From NCBI RefSeq assembly GCF_000143985.1, contig NC_014364.1, positions 372,001-436,000 of the forward strand: DNA of 64,000 nucleotides, written 5' to 3'. The notes below the pieces were generated by a model. It searched no databases, was not told the DNA's origin, and saw only the letters and a list, made by a program, of their open reading frames with translations. Of this stretch, positions 54,930 through 64,000 are shown one piece after another. The stretch's first letter is position 1; each line of letters opens with the position of its first letter. Source of the DNA: Sediminispirochaeta smaragdinae DSM 11293 (lineage in GTDB: Bacteria; Spirochaetota; Spirochaetia; DSM-16054; Sediminispirochaetaceae). The position numbers were made by a program, and so were the translations under genes.

Positions 54930-55907
54930 GTGGGGGCATTATACAATAAGATGCGTATGGAATCAGCTTCATCTGCCAGAAGCACAATAGTACCGATTAC
55001 ACGGAAGGCCTATAGAGCAAATTTCTATCTGGATCCGATTGATGGGCAAGTGAACAATGCGACATATTCACTCCGGAATATTTATTATCATCCACTAAAA
55101 AAAACAATCTCTCCAGATGGAAGTCAGAAGTCACATGCTGGATCGTTGAGTCTATTCAGGGCATTTTCCCGTACTGCGTGGCTCAAAACCTTCCGGGCGG
55201 ATGCGTTTGAATACACTGTGGGCGATACATCAATTCGATTACTTTGGAATCCCACCCCGTTACATAATGCAAAAACCCAACTCACCTATACGTTCTCAGA
55301 CCAAAACTATATTGACATCCACATCTCCATCGAGTGTTATGGCTACTACCCCGATTATGAGCTTGTCTTTTCCAATTACTTAGCGGAAGGATTCAACAAC
55401 ACCGTACTAGTTCGTGATTTCCAAGATGGTGTGAGACAAGCCGCCGTGCATCTATCGCCGGTTTTCAAGGATACTTTTGTGTTTTTTCCGCGCGATGAAC
55501 AATCAATTCATACGATGACGGACGGTCGCCACTTCAAGGGGCACTGGTATTGGAACTGTTCGTACGGCCGGGAATACGCGGTTCCGCTGGTTGCCTCTAT
55601 GGACAAAAACCTTGAGGTCGTTCTTATGGGGTTGGAGAAAGACGTTCACGCAGTAGGGGCAACGTATTCGACGGAGGATGGATATTCAGACGATGTACTC
55701 GAACACCACGCTCAATATCTACGATTGTTCGGTGAAGACTTTACTCCCGGGATGGGGCGGCAGACATACATTCGATGTTTCTTCAGTCAATCGCTGGAAA
55801 CCATCAGGGATTATCAAGCCCTCTATGCAGATTTTGAGAAGGATTACAAAAAAACCGCCCGGCGTTTTGAATTACCACCGACGTCACCTCACTATGAAAC
55901 TGAGTAA
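54930..55907 (+). CDS. unknown protein next to IS481 remnant
   Basis: 325 residues from GTG 54930; an ATG at 54951 is an alternative. More GC-rich than the cassettes. Beta-strand-rich throughout (QNYIDIHISIECYGYYPDYE; HLSPVFKDTFVFFPRDEQS), no signal peptide. The pattern suggests a carbohydrate-related or sandwich-fold protein, but nothing specific was recognised. The 5' end may have been trimmed by the IS. Confidence 0.55.
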   Translation: MGALYNKMRMESASSARSTIVPITRKAYRANFYLDPIDGQVNNATYSLRNIYYHPLKKTISPDGSQKSHAGSLSLFRAFSRTAWLKTFRADAFEYTVGDTSIRLLWNPTPLHNAKTQLTYTFSDQNYIDIHISIECYGYYPDYELVFSNYLAEGFNNTVLVRDFQDGVRQAAVHLSPVFKDTFVFFPRDEQSIHTMTDGRHFKGHWYWNCSYGREYAVPLVASMDKNLEVVLMGLEKDVHAVGATYSTEDGYSDDVLEHHAQYLRLFGEDFTPGMGRQTYIRCFFSQSLETIRDYQALYADFEKDYKKTARRFELPPTSPHYETE

Positions 55908-55930
55908 CAAATCGTTAAGGTCGAATGTGA

Positions 55931-56539
55931 ATGAATAAATCAAACAAGAGGTTAACTGTAATGGCCAATATGTCGCTAATAGGCGAAAAGGTATATTTAA
56001 ATCCTACACATGAAAATGACATACCTTTTCTCGCTAACTTTATGAATGATGATCACATAAAATACTTCGGCAGAAATTGCGGTTCTGCTATCTATGAAAC
56101 GAAAATGAAAACGCATTTTGAAGAAAACAAAGAAGATGAAAGATATACTATTTTCAGAAAAGACAATAACGAAATCATTGGTGATATCAGCATTAATTCA
56201 ATTGATATTTATAATAGAGCGGGATCACTAAGCGTTATAATATATGGCAAAGAAAACAGAGGAAAAGGATTTGGGAAAGAAGCCATTCTGTTAATATTAA
56301 AACATGCATTTATTGATTTAAATTTAGAAAATATTGATCTTGGTACATGGGAATATAATAAAGCAGCAATACATGTATATGAAAAGATAGGTTTCAAATT
56401 AATTGGTCGACGAAGAAACCGTAGAATTGTTGGAAATAGTTTTTATGATGAAATTATTATGGATATGATCTCCGATGAGTATTTTAAATTATATGGTAAT
56501 ACTGAACTAGAAAAATACAAAACAAAAACAGAGCTGTGA
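55931..56539 (+). CDS. GNAT acetyltransferase (RimJ/RimL type)
   Basis: 202 residues. RimJ-like start LIGEKVYLNPTHENDIPFL, GDISINSIDIYNRAGSLSVI, acetyl-CoA loop NRGKGFGKEAILLIL, and C-terminal NKAAIHVYEKIGFKLIGRR. Acceptor unknown (protein N-terminus or small amine). AT-rich like the cassettes. No attC immediately follows, so its former cassette end may be lost. Confidence 0.85.
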   Translation: MNKSNKRLTVMANMSLIGEKVYLNPTHENDIPFLANFMNDDHIKYFGRNCGSAIYETKMKTHFEENKEDERYTIFRKDNNEIIGDISINSIDIYNRAGSLSVIIYGKENRGKGFGKEAILLILKHAFIDLNLENIDLGTWEYNKAAIHVYEKIGFKLIGRRRNRRIVGNSFYDEIIMDMISDEYFKLYGNTELEKYKTKTEL

Positions 56540-56573
56540 TTTTATCCTTATTTTAATAGAATGAGGTATAGCT

Positions 56574-57248
56574 ATGAATAAGAACAAAAAACATCGTTAC
56601 GACACAAAATTCAAAAAATTACAATCACTGTCTCAAGAGTTTGGAAGATCTGCGAGCAGTGGTGATCACTAAGACCCTGAAAGATATAATGATTTTACCA
56701 CAAAAATTATTATCTGGAGGACGAAGTAGTCACCGACAAGACAGTAGCACAAAAGGCTGCACGAAGAAAGATGAACCTGCTGGACTTCTTGATAGAATCC
56801 CGGGTACTAAGAATCCCCATCCAAACAGATTATCAGAAGAAATAGAAAAAGCTATTCTGGATTATTCACTGAAGAACCCATCACACGGATGTGTGAAAGT
56901 ATCTTAATAGAGGAAAGAAGACAGACCTCACAGAGGAACAGATTAAACTTCTGGAAGCGGTTTTATCCCGAGTTCCGGGAACGGCATATAAAAACAGAGG
57001 TCCGGAGACAACAGAGTAACGGTTTCGTGGAAAGAATGCACCGGACTTTGCTTGATGAACATTTCAGGATAAAGGGCCGTGAAAAGTTCTATGAGGCCAT
57101 CAGTGAAATGCAGGAAGATCTGGAAGTATATCTGAAATACTACAACGAAGAACGTATTCACCAGGAAAAGAATATGAATGGCAGGACGCCAAAACAAGCC
57201 TTCCTTTATGGAATACGAAAGAAGAAGAAAAGCGGCAATGTCGCTTAG
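56574..57248 (+). pseudogene. IS481-family transposase remnant A
   Basis: Broken frames with IS481 features: RLSEEIEKAILDYSLKNPSH (helix-turn-helix region), then NGFVERMHRTLLDEHFRIKG and YNEERIHQEKNMNGRTPKQ (C-terminal Glu region). The middle with the first two catalytic Asp is missing. The end repeats at 62218-62470. Confidence 0.8.
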
Positions 57249-57321
57249 GTAAATCTGAATGCCTTTCGGGGTTAATGTGTAAGGTCAATACTATACCGAT
57301 ACAAAATAGAGTATGTAAAAT

Positions 57322-58680
57322 TTACATCAACCGGTATTTTTCCCATTTATTTGAAAGAAAATAAATGAATCCCGGAATACCTGTTCCGTAAACAGCAATA
57401 CTATATCCGAGGAAATAACCGTAAAGACCTAATCCGCAGACGGAGCCCAGAAACCAGCTGCAGCCGATACGAAAAATAAATGCATCCATAAGGCCAAAAA
57501 TCAGACCTAATCGAGCATTTCCGACTCCCCGAATAATGCCGTTTGATGCACGCATCAGAATCATTCCGGGAAAGCTCCAGACAATTGCAGTAACGTAGGT
57601 TCTCGACAGATCAAGGACATGTACATCGTTAGTGAATATACTGAATAATTCCCGCGCAAGGGTAAGGTATATTAATGTAAAAAAAGCATAACAGACGGCC
57701 TGATACAGGATTGTTACATACACAATTTTTTTTGTTCTTCCGAACTCTTTCGCGCCTATATTCTGGGCACACATCGTGGAAGTAGCAAACCCGATTCCCA
57801 GTGTTATTTTATTGATAATATCATCTATTTTCATGCCGACACCAAAGGTCGCAGAAGGATAAACACCCAGACTGTTTACAAGCGCATTAACAAAAAGCAT
57901 TGAAATGTTTATTGCACAGCTCTGTACAGCAAAGGGAAGTCCGAGTTTTACCAGAAGTCTCCTGGCTTCTGCATCTATACGAAAACTTCTTAATTTAAAA
58001 TCGAAACCGAAGGATTCCTTTCTTTTGTATAAATAGATTACGGCAAAGATGAATGAAACGGTCTGTCCGATAATTGTTGCAAGGGCAGCTCCTGCAGCCT
58101 GCCATTTGAATACACCAATAAAAAGCAGATCCAAAAAAATATTCGTCACAGAAGCAATAAGGATAAAGATAAAGGGATGCTTCGAATCCCCCATCCCCCG
58201 GAGAACAGCAGATAAAGCATTATAGCCAAAGGAAAACAGTACACCGATACTGCAGATAAGAATATAATCTGCAGCCATTGCGTATGATTCCGCCGGAGTA
58301 TTAAGCAGCTGTAGAATTGATCTGGAAAACAGAAGACCGACAACCATCATAAAAATCCCGATTATAAAAAGGATTGAAAAAAGTGTCCCTATGATGCTGT
58401 TCAGCTTCTCTTTCTGATTCGATCCGACATACTGAGCGATGAGAACCTGTCCTCCGTTCGAGAATCCGATACACAACATAACCATAAACATGAAGACCTG
58501 ACTTGCTATGGAAACAGCGGAAAGGCCCGCACTACCGACAAACCGGCCGACAATTATCATATCTACAAGGCTGTACAGTACCTGCAGCGCATTCGACAGC
58601 ATAAAAGGAAAAGAAAATTGTATAAGCTGAGTCCAGATATTTCCCGATGTATAGTTATTAATTATTTTGCTTTCTGCCAT
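57322..58680 (-). CDS. MATE-family multidrug/Na+ antiporter
   Basis: 452 residues from ATG 58680 (MAESKIINNYTSG), preferred over an upstream ATG at 58740 because the conserved MATE N-terminus begins here. Twelve membrane segments; MATE repeats QFSFPFMLSNALQVLYSLVD and LGLPFAVQSCAINISMLFVN. Exports drugs or metabolites using Na+ or H+. Opposite strand to the array and more GC-rich, so it is not a normal cassette gene. Confidence 0.92.
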   Translation of the reverse strand: MAESKIINNYTSGNIWTQLIQFSFPFMLSNALQVLYSLVDMIIVGRFVGSAGLSAVSIASQVFMFMVMLCIGFSNGGQVLIAQYVGSNQKEKLNSIIGTLFSILFIIGIFMMVVGLLFSRSILQLLNTPAESYAMAADYILICSIGVLFSFGYNALSAVLRGMGDSKHPFIFILIASVTNIFLDLLFIGVFKWQAAGAALATIIGQTVSFIFAVIYLYKRKESFGFDFKLRSFRIDAEARRLLVKLGLPFAVQSCAINISMLFVNALVNSLGVYPSATFGVGMKIDDIINKITLGIGFATSTMCAQNIGAKEFGRTKKIVYVTILYQAVCYAFFTLIYLTLARELFSIFTNDVHVLDLSRTYVTAIVWSFPGMILMRASNGIIRGVGNARLGLIFGLMDAFIFRIGCSWFLGSVCGLGLYGYFLGYSIAVYGTGIPGFIYFLSNKWEKYRLM

Positions 58681-58886
58681 GCAAAGCAGTATATCACCAG
58701 AATGATTTAAGAAGAAGCGACTGATAATATATAAAATCAATAGTATAATGATAGGAAAAGTTATATTTTCTATTAGGTTTATGTAAAAGGAATCCCTATG
58801 CGTATCTGAAATGTTTATTTGATAAAGCTCCTATGCTACAAAAGACTGAAACGCTGGAATCTTTACCTCCATGGAATTGTAAGCAT
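58681..58886. other. gap between MATE gene and degenerate attC
   Basis: No gene is seen in this AT-rich 206 bases; with the attC-like site and the leader of the next gene, the gene-free stretch is 58681-59096. Confidence 0.5.
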
Positions 58887-58996
58887 GATGAACCAACAAT
58901 TGGAGCAGACGTGGCTATTGTCATAATTTGTGCTGGCGGGTGACAATTTTCATGACAAGCCTGCGGCACGGTTTTACGACTCAAATTGGTGTTATC
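58887..58996 (+). repeat. degenerate attC (site 18)
   Basis: Left box ATGAAC instead of ATAAC, arms CAACAATTGGAGC and GACTCAAATTGGTG imperfect, right box GTTAT (58991-58995). Likely a decayed attC of the common lineage. Confidence 0.65.
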
Positions 58997-59096
58997 AACA
59001 ATTTAATAGAGATATAATAAAAGTGATAGAATTTTACAGTTTTTGAGGTCGGATCAAAAAATATTGGATATAATGTGAGAAATAGGCTGTATAAAG

Positions 59097-60038
59097 GTGA
59101 TAGAAATGCTTAAAACTAAGCAGATAAAAAATGATGATGTTCCATATGAATTAATCTATCTTGCAGATGAAGATGATGACCAAATCAATAAATATAAAGA
59201 TACATCAACCTTTCTAGCAACAATGGATGATGAGAAAATCATCGGAATTATCGGAATAAATGAAATAAATGAAGAATCAACAGAAATTGTATGTGTTGCT
59301 GTAGATGAAGCATATCAAAACAAGCGAATTGGGACAAATCTAATTGAAAAAGCGATATCATATTCGAAAGATAAGAAATATAAGGAACTAATAATAAAAA
59401 CAGGAAATTGTGGAATAGGGCAGTTATATTTGTATCAACGCTGTGGGTTTAGATTTGATTCTGTTAATAAAGACTATATGATAAAAAATTATAAAAATCC
59501 AATATATGAAAATGATATTCAATGCTTTGATCAGATTGTTTTGAAATATAGGATATTTTCCGAGAAAGAATTAACAAAAATAATTGAAGAATATTGGAAT
59601 AGATTTATAAAGAAGAATAAAGAATATGAAAAATCAAAATATGAAGTATGGTCTTTTGGATATAGTGAAAATCTCGCTAACAAATTGATTGGATATGTAA
59701 AAGAAGGAAAGAAAACTGGAACATCATCAGCATTAGAAATGTATGATATTGATGAAAAAGTTCCTGAAGAAGGTGATATATCGATAATAACATACGGAAA
59801 TGGATTACCTGGATGTATAATAAAAACAGAAGAGATGCGGAAGAAGAAATTTAGAGAAATTACAGAAGAAGAGGCAAGATTAGAGGGTGAAGGAGATCTT
59901 TCATTGGAATATTGGAGAAATGCTCATGAGCATTTCTTTCGATTAGAATATGAAGAGCAAGGAAAAAAATTTTCAGAAGAAATTCCTGTGATATTTGAGA
60001 GATTTAAAGTGATATACGATGAGGACAGAAAAATATAG
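59097..60038 (+). CDS. GNAT-ASCH fusion protein
   Basis: 313 residues. Residues about 1-135 GNAT: VCVAVDEAYQNKRIGTNLIE is the acetyl-CoA loop, LYLYQRCGFRFDSVNKDYM the C-terminal part. Residues about 175-313 ASCH: VWSFGYSENLANKLIGYVKE, GDISIITYGNGLPGCII, AEG-EGD as LEGEGDLSLEYWRNAHEHF and IFERFKVIY. ASCH domains bind or cut nucleic-acid-related ligands (some deaminate/hydrolyse modified nucleosides). A modified nucleotide is the joint substrate is a guess. Ends in or before a possible attC. Confidence 0.87.
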   Translation: MIEMLKTKQIKNDDVPYELIYLADEDDDQINKYKDTSTFLATMDDEKIIGIIGINEINEESTEIVCVAVDEAYQNKRIGTNLIEKAISYSKDKKYKELIIKTGNCGIGQLYLYQRCGFRFDSVNKDYMIKNYKNPIYENDIQCFDQIVLKYRIFSEKELTKIIEEYWNRFIKKNKEYEKSKYEVWSFGYSENLANKLIGYVKEGKKTGTSSALEMYDIDEKVPEEGDISIITYGNGLPGCIIKTEEMRKKKFREITEEEARLEGEGDLSLEYWRNAHEHFFRLEYEEQGKKFSEEIPVIFERFKVIYDEDRKI

Positions 60039-60156
60039 ATAACAAGTAGATCAAGCAGACGCCGTATAGAACACTACGGTGCTAATAGCACCTATGTTCT
60101 AAAATCGCGCCAATTCCCCGAAGACGGGGAACGATTTTGCTACCTAAATCGTTGTC
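60036..60156 (+). repeat. possible attC (site 19), non-canonical
   Basis: ATAACAAG at 60039 starts a set of hairpins (TAGAACA with TGTTCTA; TTCCCCG with CGGGGAA) and ends near GTTGTC (60151) instead of GTTAT. The arms pair poorly. It may be an attC of another type or a terminator set. Confidence 0.35.
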
Positions 60157-60167
60157 ATGTGCACGTA

Positions 60168-60217
60168 TTGTACATGAAGTGCTTGTAATGTACAAATAAT
60201 GTGATATAATGTACATG
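60168..60217 (+). promoter_or_regulatory. promoter with TGTACA repeats before Fic gene
   Basis: TTGTAA (60183-60188), 16 bases, TATAAT (60205-60210). TGTACA-type boxes at about 60169, 60189 and 60210 flank both hexamers. The -10 ends only nine bases before the ATG, so the mRNA would be leaderless. Confidence 0.6.
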
Positions 60218-60218
60218 A

Positions 60219-61304
60219 ATGAATAGTAGTGAAAAAAGACCAAACAATGAACTTCCCTTACTGCCACCGAATGCTGATATAGAAACGAAAAAAATATTGA
60301 ATCAAGCAATTCGTGCGAATCGTGAGTTGGCGATACTAAAAGGCTATTGTTCGCTGTTACCAAACGATTCAATATTGCTAAGCGCAATTATTCTAAAAGA
60401 AGCTAAAACGAGCTCAGAAATAGAGAATATTGTAACAACACAAGATGAACTGTATAGAGCGTTAGCCACAACAGTAAAAGAAATTGATGTAGAAACGAAG
60501 GAAGTCTTAAATTACCGATCAGCAATCTGGAGAGGATTCCGGCAACTGAAAGAAAAAGGGTTTCTTTCGACGAATATACTGATAGAGCTACAAAGCGAAC
60601 TGGAAGGAAATAGTGCGGGGATTCGCAAATTACCTGGAACGGCTTTGGTAAATGAGCGAACGGGAAAAGCAATTTATATACCGCCAGACAATGAAGAAAA
60701 GATATTGGAATTGCTGAAAAACTTAGAGAAGTACATAAATGAAAGAGATGAAATTGATCCGCTGATAAAGATGGCGGTGATACACTATCAATTTGAATCT
60801 ATCCATCCCTTTTATGATGGGAATGGACGGACAGGAAGGATAGTAAACGTATTGTATTTGATATTGCAAGGATTGCTAGATAAGCCGATATTGTATCTTA
60901 GTGAATATATAATAAAAAATAAGAGTGAATACTATGAACTGCTTCAAAAAGTAAGAGATGAAAAGGGATGGGAAGAGTGGATAGTATATATGCTAAAAGC
61001 AGTGGAGATAACATCAATAGAAACTTTAAAGCTGGTTTCTTCGATAGTTGAGTTATTGAATAAGACAACAGAAGTCTGCCGAGAGAAATTACCCAAAACA
61101 ACATATTCAAAGGAATTGATAGAGTTGCTGTTTGAACAGCCATATACGAAGATAGAATTTCTGGTAAATGCAGGGTTAGCAGAAAGGAGAACAGCAAGTA
61201 AGTATTTGAAACAGCTTGAAGAAATAGGAATCTTAGAATCGTTTAAATCGTGGAAAGAGAGAATCTATGTGAATAAGAGATTGTATGAAGTGTTAAAAGG
61301 ATGA
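60219..61304 (+). CDS. Fic-family AMP transferase, class II
   Basis: 361 residues. Fic motif HPFYDGNGRTGR (His196) and flap before it; inhibitory helix SSEIEN at 65-70 (Glu69) lies N-terminal, making it a class II self-inhibited Fic. C-terminal winged helix (KIEFLVNAGLAERRTASKYL) probably binds DNA. It would transfer AMP to a protein. No ribosome site; likely leaderless. Confidence 0.9.
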   Translation: MNSSEKRPNNELPLLPPNADIETKKILNQAIRANRELAILKGYCSLLPNDSILLSAIILKEAKTSSEIENIVTTQDELYRALATTVKEIDVETKEVLNYRSAIWRGFRQLKEKGFLSTNILIELQSELEGNSAGIRKLPGTALVNERTGKAIYIPPDNEEKILELLKNLEKYINERDEIDPLIKMAVIHYQFESIHPFYDGNGRTGRIVNVLYLILQGLLDKPILYLSEYIIKNKSEYYELLQKVRDEKGWEEWIVYMLKAVEITSIETLKLVSSIVELLNKTTEVCREKLPKTTYSKELIELLFEQPYTKIEFLVNAGLAERRTASKYLKQLEEIGILESFKSWKERIYVNKRLYEVLKG

Positions 61305-61311
61305 AGAGGCA

Positions 61312-61355
61312 CATAACCAGCAATTGAATCAGGCGTGTCTCAATTGGATGTTATG
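61312..61355 (+). repeat. shortened attC (site 20)
   Basis: ATAAC (61313-61317), CAGCAATTGA, a loop of 14 bases, then TCAATTGGATG and GTTAT (61350-61354). The inner arms and loop are deleted; only the outer stem stays. Confidence 0.8.
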
Positions 61356-61564
61356 TTGGCAAAGGTATAAGCAACAGAGAAATTTTTATAAATAAATATG
61401 AATTTATTTCATTTCTGGAGCCGTACATGCATATGAAAAAATAGTATAGGAATATAGAAACTATTTTTTTAGATAAAATTTATCAGTATCGATTTAGCTG
61501 AACTACTTTAATCACTGCAATAAGCGTAGTGTTATTAAAAAATATTTGCATGTGAGGAATTTAA

Positions 61565-62089
61565 ATGAAACGATCCATTAGCTTATTTTTTATTGTTCCA
61601 ATCATTGTTAGTTGTGTTCAAATCCCATACGACCCAGATATTGATTATCCTGATAAATATGAGGTAATTCTAGAATTATCGAATATGCCTAAAAATGAAA
61701 TATTTTTGAAAGCAAATAAATGGTTTATTTCAAATTTTTCGAGTGAGAATTCAATAATTTTAATATCAGATAAGGAATACGGTTATATTATTGGTACTAT
61801 ATTTGATAGCTTCGTTGACGTGAACACCTTTTATCAGATGAAATTTGATGTCAACATTGAAATAAAGGGAAATAGGGTAAGAATGACATTTGAAAATCCT
61901 CATGAGAAATATACTGGTACTATATATGGTACAATTAGTACCATGATGGGTGAAACCGATGATGGAAATGATTACAAGCCAGATTTTCGTCGAATGACAA
62001 GTAATAAGCACCTCGCTGAAACAAATAGAAGATGGAGAAAAAATGCTGAATCGTTCAATCTTTTTATGGCTACAGAAGATGATTGGTAA
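61565..62089 (+). CDS. DUF4468-like lipoprotein
   Basis: 174 residues. Lipobox IIVSC after a short signal peptide. Residues 30-150 resemble DUF4468: NMPKNEIFLKANKWFISNF and ISDKEYGYIIGTIFD, a TBP-like fold. Outer or inner membrane lipoprotein; function unknown. TGAGGAATTTAA before ATG. Confidence 0.75.
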   Translation: MKRSISLFFIVPIIVSCVQIPYDPDIDYPDKYEVILELSNMPKNEIFLKANKWFISNFSSENSIILISDKEYGYIIGTIFDSFVDVNTFYQMKFDVNIEIKGNRVRMTFENPHEKYTGTIYGTISTMMGETDDGNDYKPDFRRMTSNKHLAETNRRWRKNAESFNLFMATEDDW

Positions 62090-62103
62090 TTATGAAATAG
62101 CAA

Positions 62104-62160
62104 CATAACCAGCAATTGAATCAGACGTGTCTACTATCATGGTTTCTGCTGAGTATTCAG
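62104..62160 (+). repeat. half attC (site 21), truncated
   Basis: ATAACCAGCAATTGAATC and GACGTGTCTACTATCATGG are the left half of the common type. The right half is missing; IS481 remnant B follows. Confidence 0.75.
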
Positions 62161-62217
62161 GTAAGCACAGACGGCGTCAGAGGCGTCTGGCAGCGTCATA
62201 AACTGGAAACAAAGTAC

Positions 62218-62475
62218 TTTGCTTGATGAGCATTTCAGGATAAAGGGCCGTGAAAAGTTCTATGAAGCCATCGGTGAAATGTAGGAAGATCTGGAAGCAT
62301 ATCTGAAATACAACAACGAAGAACGGACTCACCAGGGATGGAATATGAATGGCTGGGCGCCGAAACAAGCCTTCCTTTATGGAATACGAAAGAAGAAGAA
62401 AAGCGGCAATGTCGCTTAGGTAAATCTGAGTATCTTTCGGGGGTAAGGTGTAAGGTCAATACTATACCGATACAG
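62218..62475 (+). pseudogene. IS481-family transposase remnant B
   Basis: Nearly the same 260 bases as 57050-57306 (LLDEHFRIKG, then a TAG stop, then KQAFLYGIRKKKK). A truncated C-terminal piece; Glu region kept, no start. Confidence 0.8.
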
Positions 62476-63127
62476 AGAAAACCCTACAGGGAATTGGCAG
62501 AACAATAAGAAGTTCATCCAAAACAGATCAGTGTCTGGAAGAGGCAACCGCGCCAAGGTGCACCGGCTCTCTTTGAGAGAAAGAACCAAAAGGACCAGGA
62601 GCTCGATCAGGTGAAGAAACGCGAATAAGAACTCTATAAGACACGTGTCCAACGACGGGCTGATATCGAAGAAATGATAAAGCTTAACGAGCTGTTCATA
62701 TTCGACGACTTATGCGTGAATTGGGTTTGAAAGCTTTATCGCCAAAGTCTATTCCTAAGACGGAACATCCAGTGTATTCATAGTTGGTGAGAGGCAAGAG
62801 GAACTCACTCTCCATGGATGCATATTTTTGTGTTGAAGCGTTAAAGGAGGCCTTGAAGGAATATGGAACCCTTGCAATCTTTAACACAGGCCAAGGCAGT
62901 CAGTTTACCTTCTATGGATGTATGTAGAGCGGTTTTGTCAAAGTCTGAAGTATGTAGATATTTACTTGAAATCCTATGAATCGATATGTGAGCTGAAGGC
63001 TGACTTTATCTGGTACCTTCAGTTCTATAACAGCCGAAAATTTCACCAGAGTCTGGATTACCGGACACCAGAAGAGATGTATGAGTCATTCCAGGTAAAA
63101 GGGATAAGAGCTGCTGCTTAACCAAGC
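62476..63127 (+). pseudogene. IS3-family remnant
   Basis: Fragments of OrfA (QISVWKRQPRQGAPALFER-type) and OrfB, ending with VERFCQSLKYVDIYLKSYES and YNSRKFHQSLDYRTPEEMY (62918-63121). The two catalytic Asp motifs are broken or missing except ICNTGQGSQFT-like at 62877. Not functional. Confidence 0.75.
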
Positions 63128-63426
63128 AACTACTGGAGGTTCCACCTTAACGTGCTGGAAAACTGTTTGACAAAAGTTAGCGTAGAGTGAGACGGTAAAA
63201 CAGAACCGAACAAATCCTAATGTCTCTATTTTAGAAAAGTCTTTGAAATGGCTATGGCTCCACCGACGCCAAACTACGAAAGCTTGAAAAGCACTGCTTC
63301 CTTGGAACGTCGATCTTTGGTTTTTTCATGCGGTGTGGTTTATTTGACGCTTACACAGCAACTCTCCAGTTGTGTGGGGAGCATCTGTGATTGTAAAATT
63401 TCTAGATACTATAGGGATCTATCGGT
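63128..63426. other. intergenic end of IS3 remnant, no gene
   Basis: TGGAAAACTGTTTGACAAAAG at 63157-63177 looks like an IS3-type terminal repeat. The remaining 250 bases show no supported gene. Confidence 0.45.
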
Positions 63427-64000
63427 TTATGCTTGGCACTTGATATGATTGTCGAGGATTTGAACCACCGCCATGTCCTTTCTGCGTATTCCGTCCAGAA
63501 GTTGCCGGTGTTCCTCCTGTAGTCTTGAATGATCCTGCGTCGGACAGAAGGCTTCAGCACGTCGAATGAATGGTTCCTTAACGAGTTCGTAAATTTGCGA
63601 TAGGATAGAATTGTTCGCCAGATGCACAATCTGACGGTGAAAATCAAAATCCAGCTCCTGGAAGAGAGAATAATCGGAGATCCCAAGCGCCTTATCCATC
63701 CTTCTGACGATGATGTACAATTTTTGGGGATCCGTTATCCTATCCGAAGAAATGTAGGTCCGCAGGGCATATGTCTCCAAGAGAGCTCTTGTCTCCATGA
63801 TCTGGCGATAATCCTGCATATCCAATTTTACGAACCGACTCAACACAGATGTACTGATACTTTCAAGAAAACTGGAAATCGAAGTTTCATTAATGATGCA
63901 ACCATATCCTTGGACTGTATGTAATAATCCGATACTTTTGAGTTTGCTGATCCCCTCTCGTACACTTGTTCTTCCGATACGGAAACACTTGGCAAGTTCT
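63427..64000 (-). CDS. GntR/FadR-family regulator (3' part, runs off window)
   Basis: About 191 residues from the window edge. The first residues ELAKCFRIGRTSVREGISKL are a GntR winged helix, GYGCIINE its wing. The rest is an FCD ligand domain: ETRALLETYALRTY, DFDFHRQIVHLANN and the metal His region HSRLQEEHRQLLDGI. FCD regulators usually answer to small organic acids. The 5' end lies beyond the window. Confidence 0.9.
   Translation of the reverse strand, partial: ELAKCFRIGRTSVREGISKLKSIGLLHTVQGYGCIINETSISSFLESISTSVLSRFVKLDMQDYRQIMETRALLETYALRTYISSDRITDPQKLYIIVRRMDKALGISDYSLFQELDFDFHRQIVHLANNSILSQIYELVKEPFIRRAEAFCPTQDHSRLQEEHRQLLDGIRRKDMAVVQILDNHIKCQA

Overview
The window looks like chromosomal DNA of a free-living spirochaete (Sediminispirochaeta/Spirochaeta-like). 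This is an inference from the mix of two-component, chemotaxis and sugar-ABC genes, from a solute-binding protein whose mature end reads FAGGSSE, and from the chromosomal integron; integrons are known in Treponema. No rRNA or tRNA gene was seen, so the assignment is not proven.

Bases 1-30113 are ordinary, moderately GC-rich core chromosome. In order they hold: a GldG/permease/ATPase ABC-2 exporter (minus strand); a DUF89 protein, an iron alcohol dehydrogenase and a soluble HisKA_2-type histidine kinase in one operon; an ABC-F ATPase; a chemoreceptor; a membrane histidine kinase coupled to an M29 aminopeptidase; a 7TM-PAS-GGDEF diguanylate cyclase; an MFS transporter; exonuclease III; a Gfo/Idh/MocA plus sugar-ABC operon; a NarL-type two-component pair; an amidohydrolase plus a fused FMN/FAD/Fe-S oxidoreductase behind a LacI-type operator; a second iron alcohol dehydrogenase; and a TetR/SDR operon divergent from another SDR. 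Small TA-flanked inverted-repeat elements of about 148 bp (MITE-like) sit in several gaps.

Bases 30146-53697 are a chromosomal integron. A minus-strand integron integrase gene is broken by an internal deletion that removes the first catalytic Arg. Opposite it runs an AT-rich plus-strand array of 17 cassettes, each closed by a well-formed attC site (boundaries GTTAT/ATAAC). Much of the cargo looks like defence or toxin-antitoxin genes: three PD-(D/E)XK-like proteins, a ThsB-like TIR protein with a membrane partner, a dead-methyltransferase/TRD/AlbA_2 fusion, a HEPN-MNT pair, two near-identical RHH-PIN pairs 13 kb apart, a YaaC-like protein, a frameshifted putAbiC-like gene, an AAA_14/DUF4143 ATPase, a trypsin-like protease with a small membrane protein, and several unknowns. 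Ten of the attC sites carry TGnTATAAT or TGnTATACT in the loop, reading towards the next cassette. If active, this would spread promoters through the array.

Bases 53698-63127 are the decayed distal end: IS481-like and IS3-like transposase remnants, a MATE transporter, two GNAT proteins (one fused to an ASCH domain), a Fic protein, a lipoprotein, and degenerate, shortened or halved attC sites. The window closes inside a GntR/FCD regulator on the minus strand.

The strongest candidates for undescribed systems are the methyltransferase-like/TRD/AlbA_2 fusion, the TIR plus membrane-protein cassette, the protease plus membrane-protein cassette, and the attC-embedded promoter motif.
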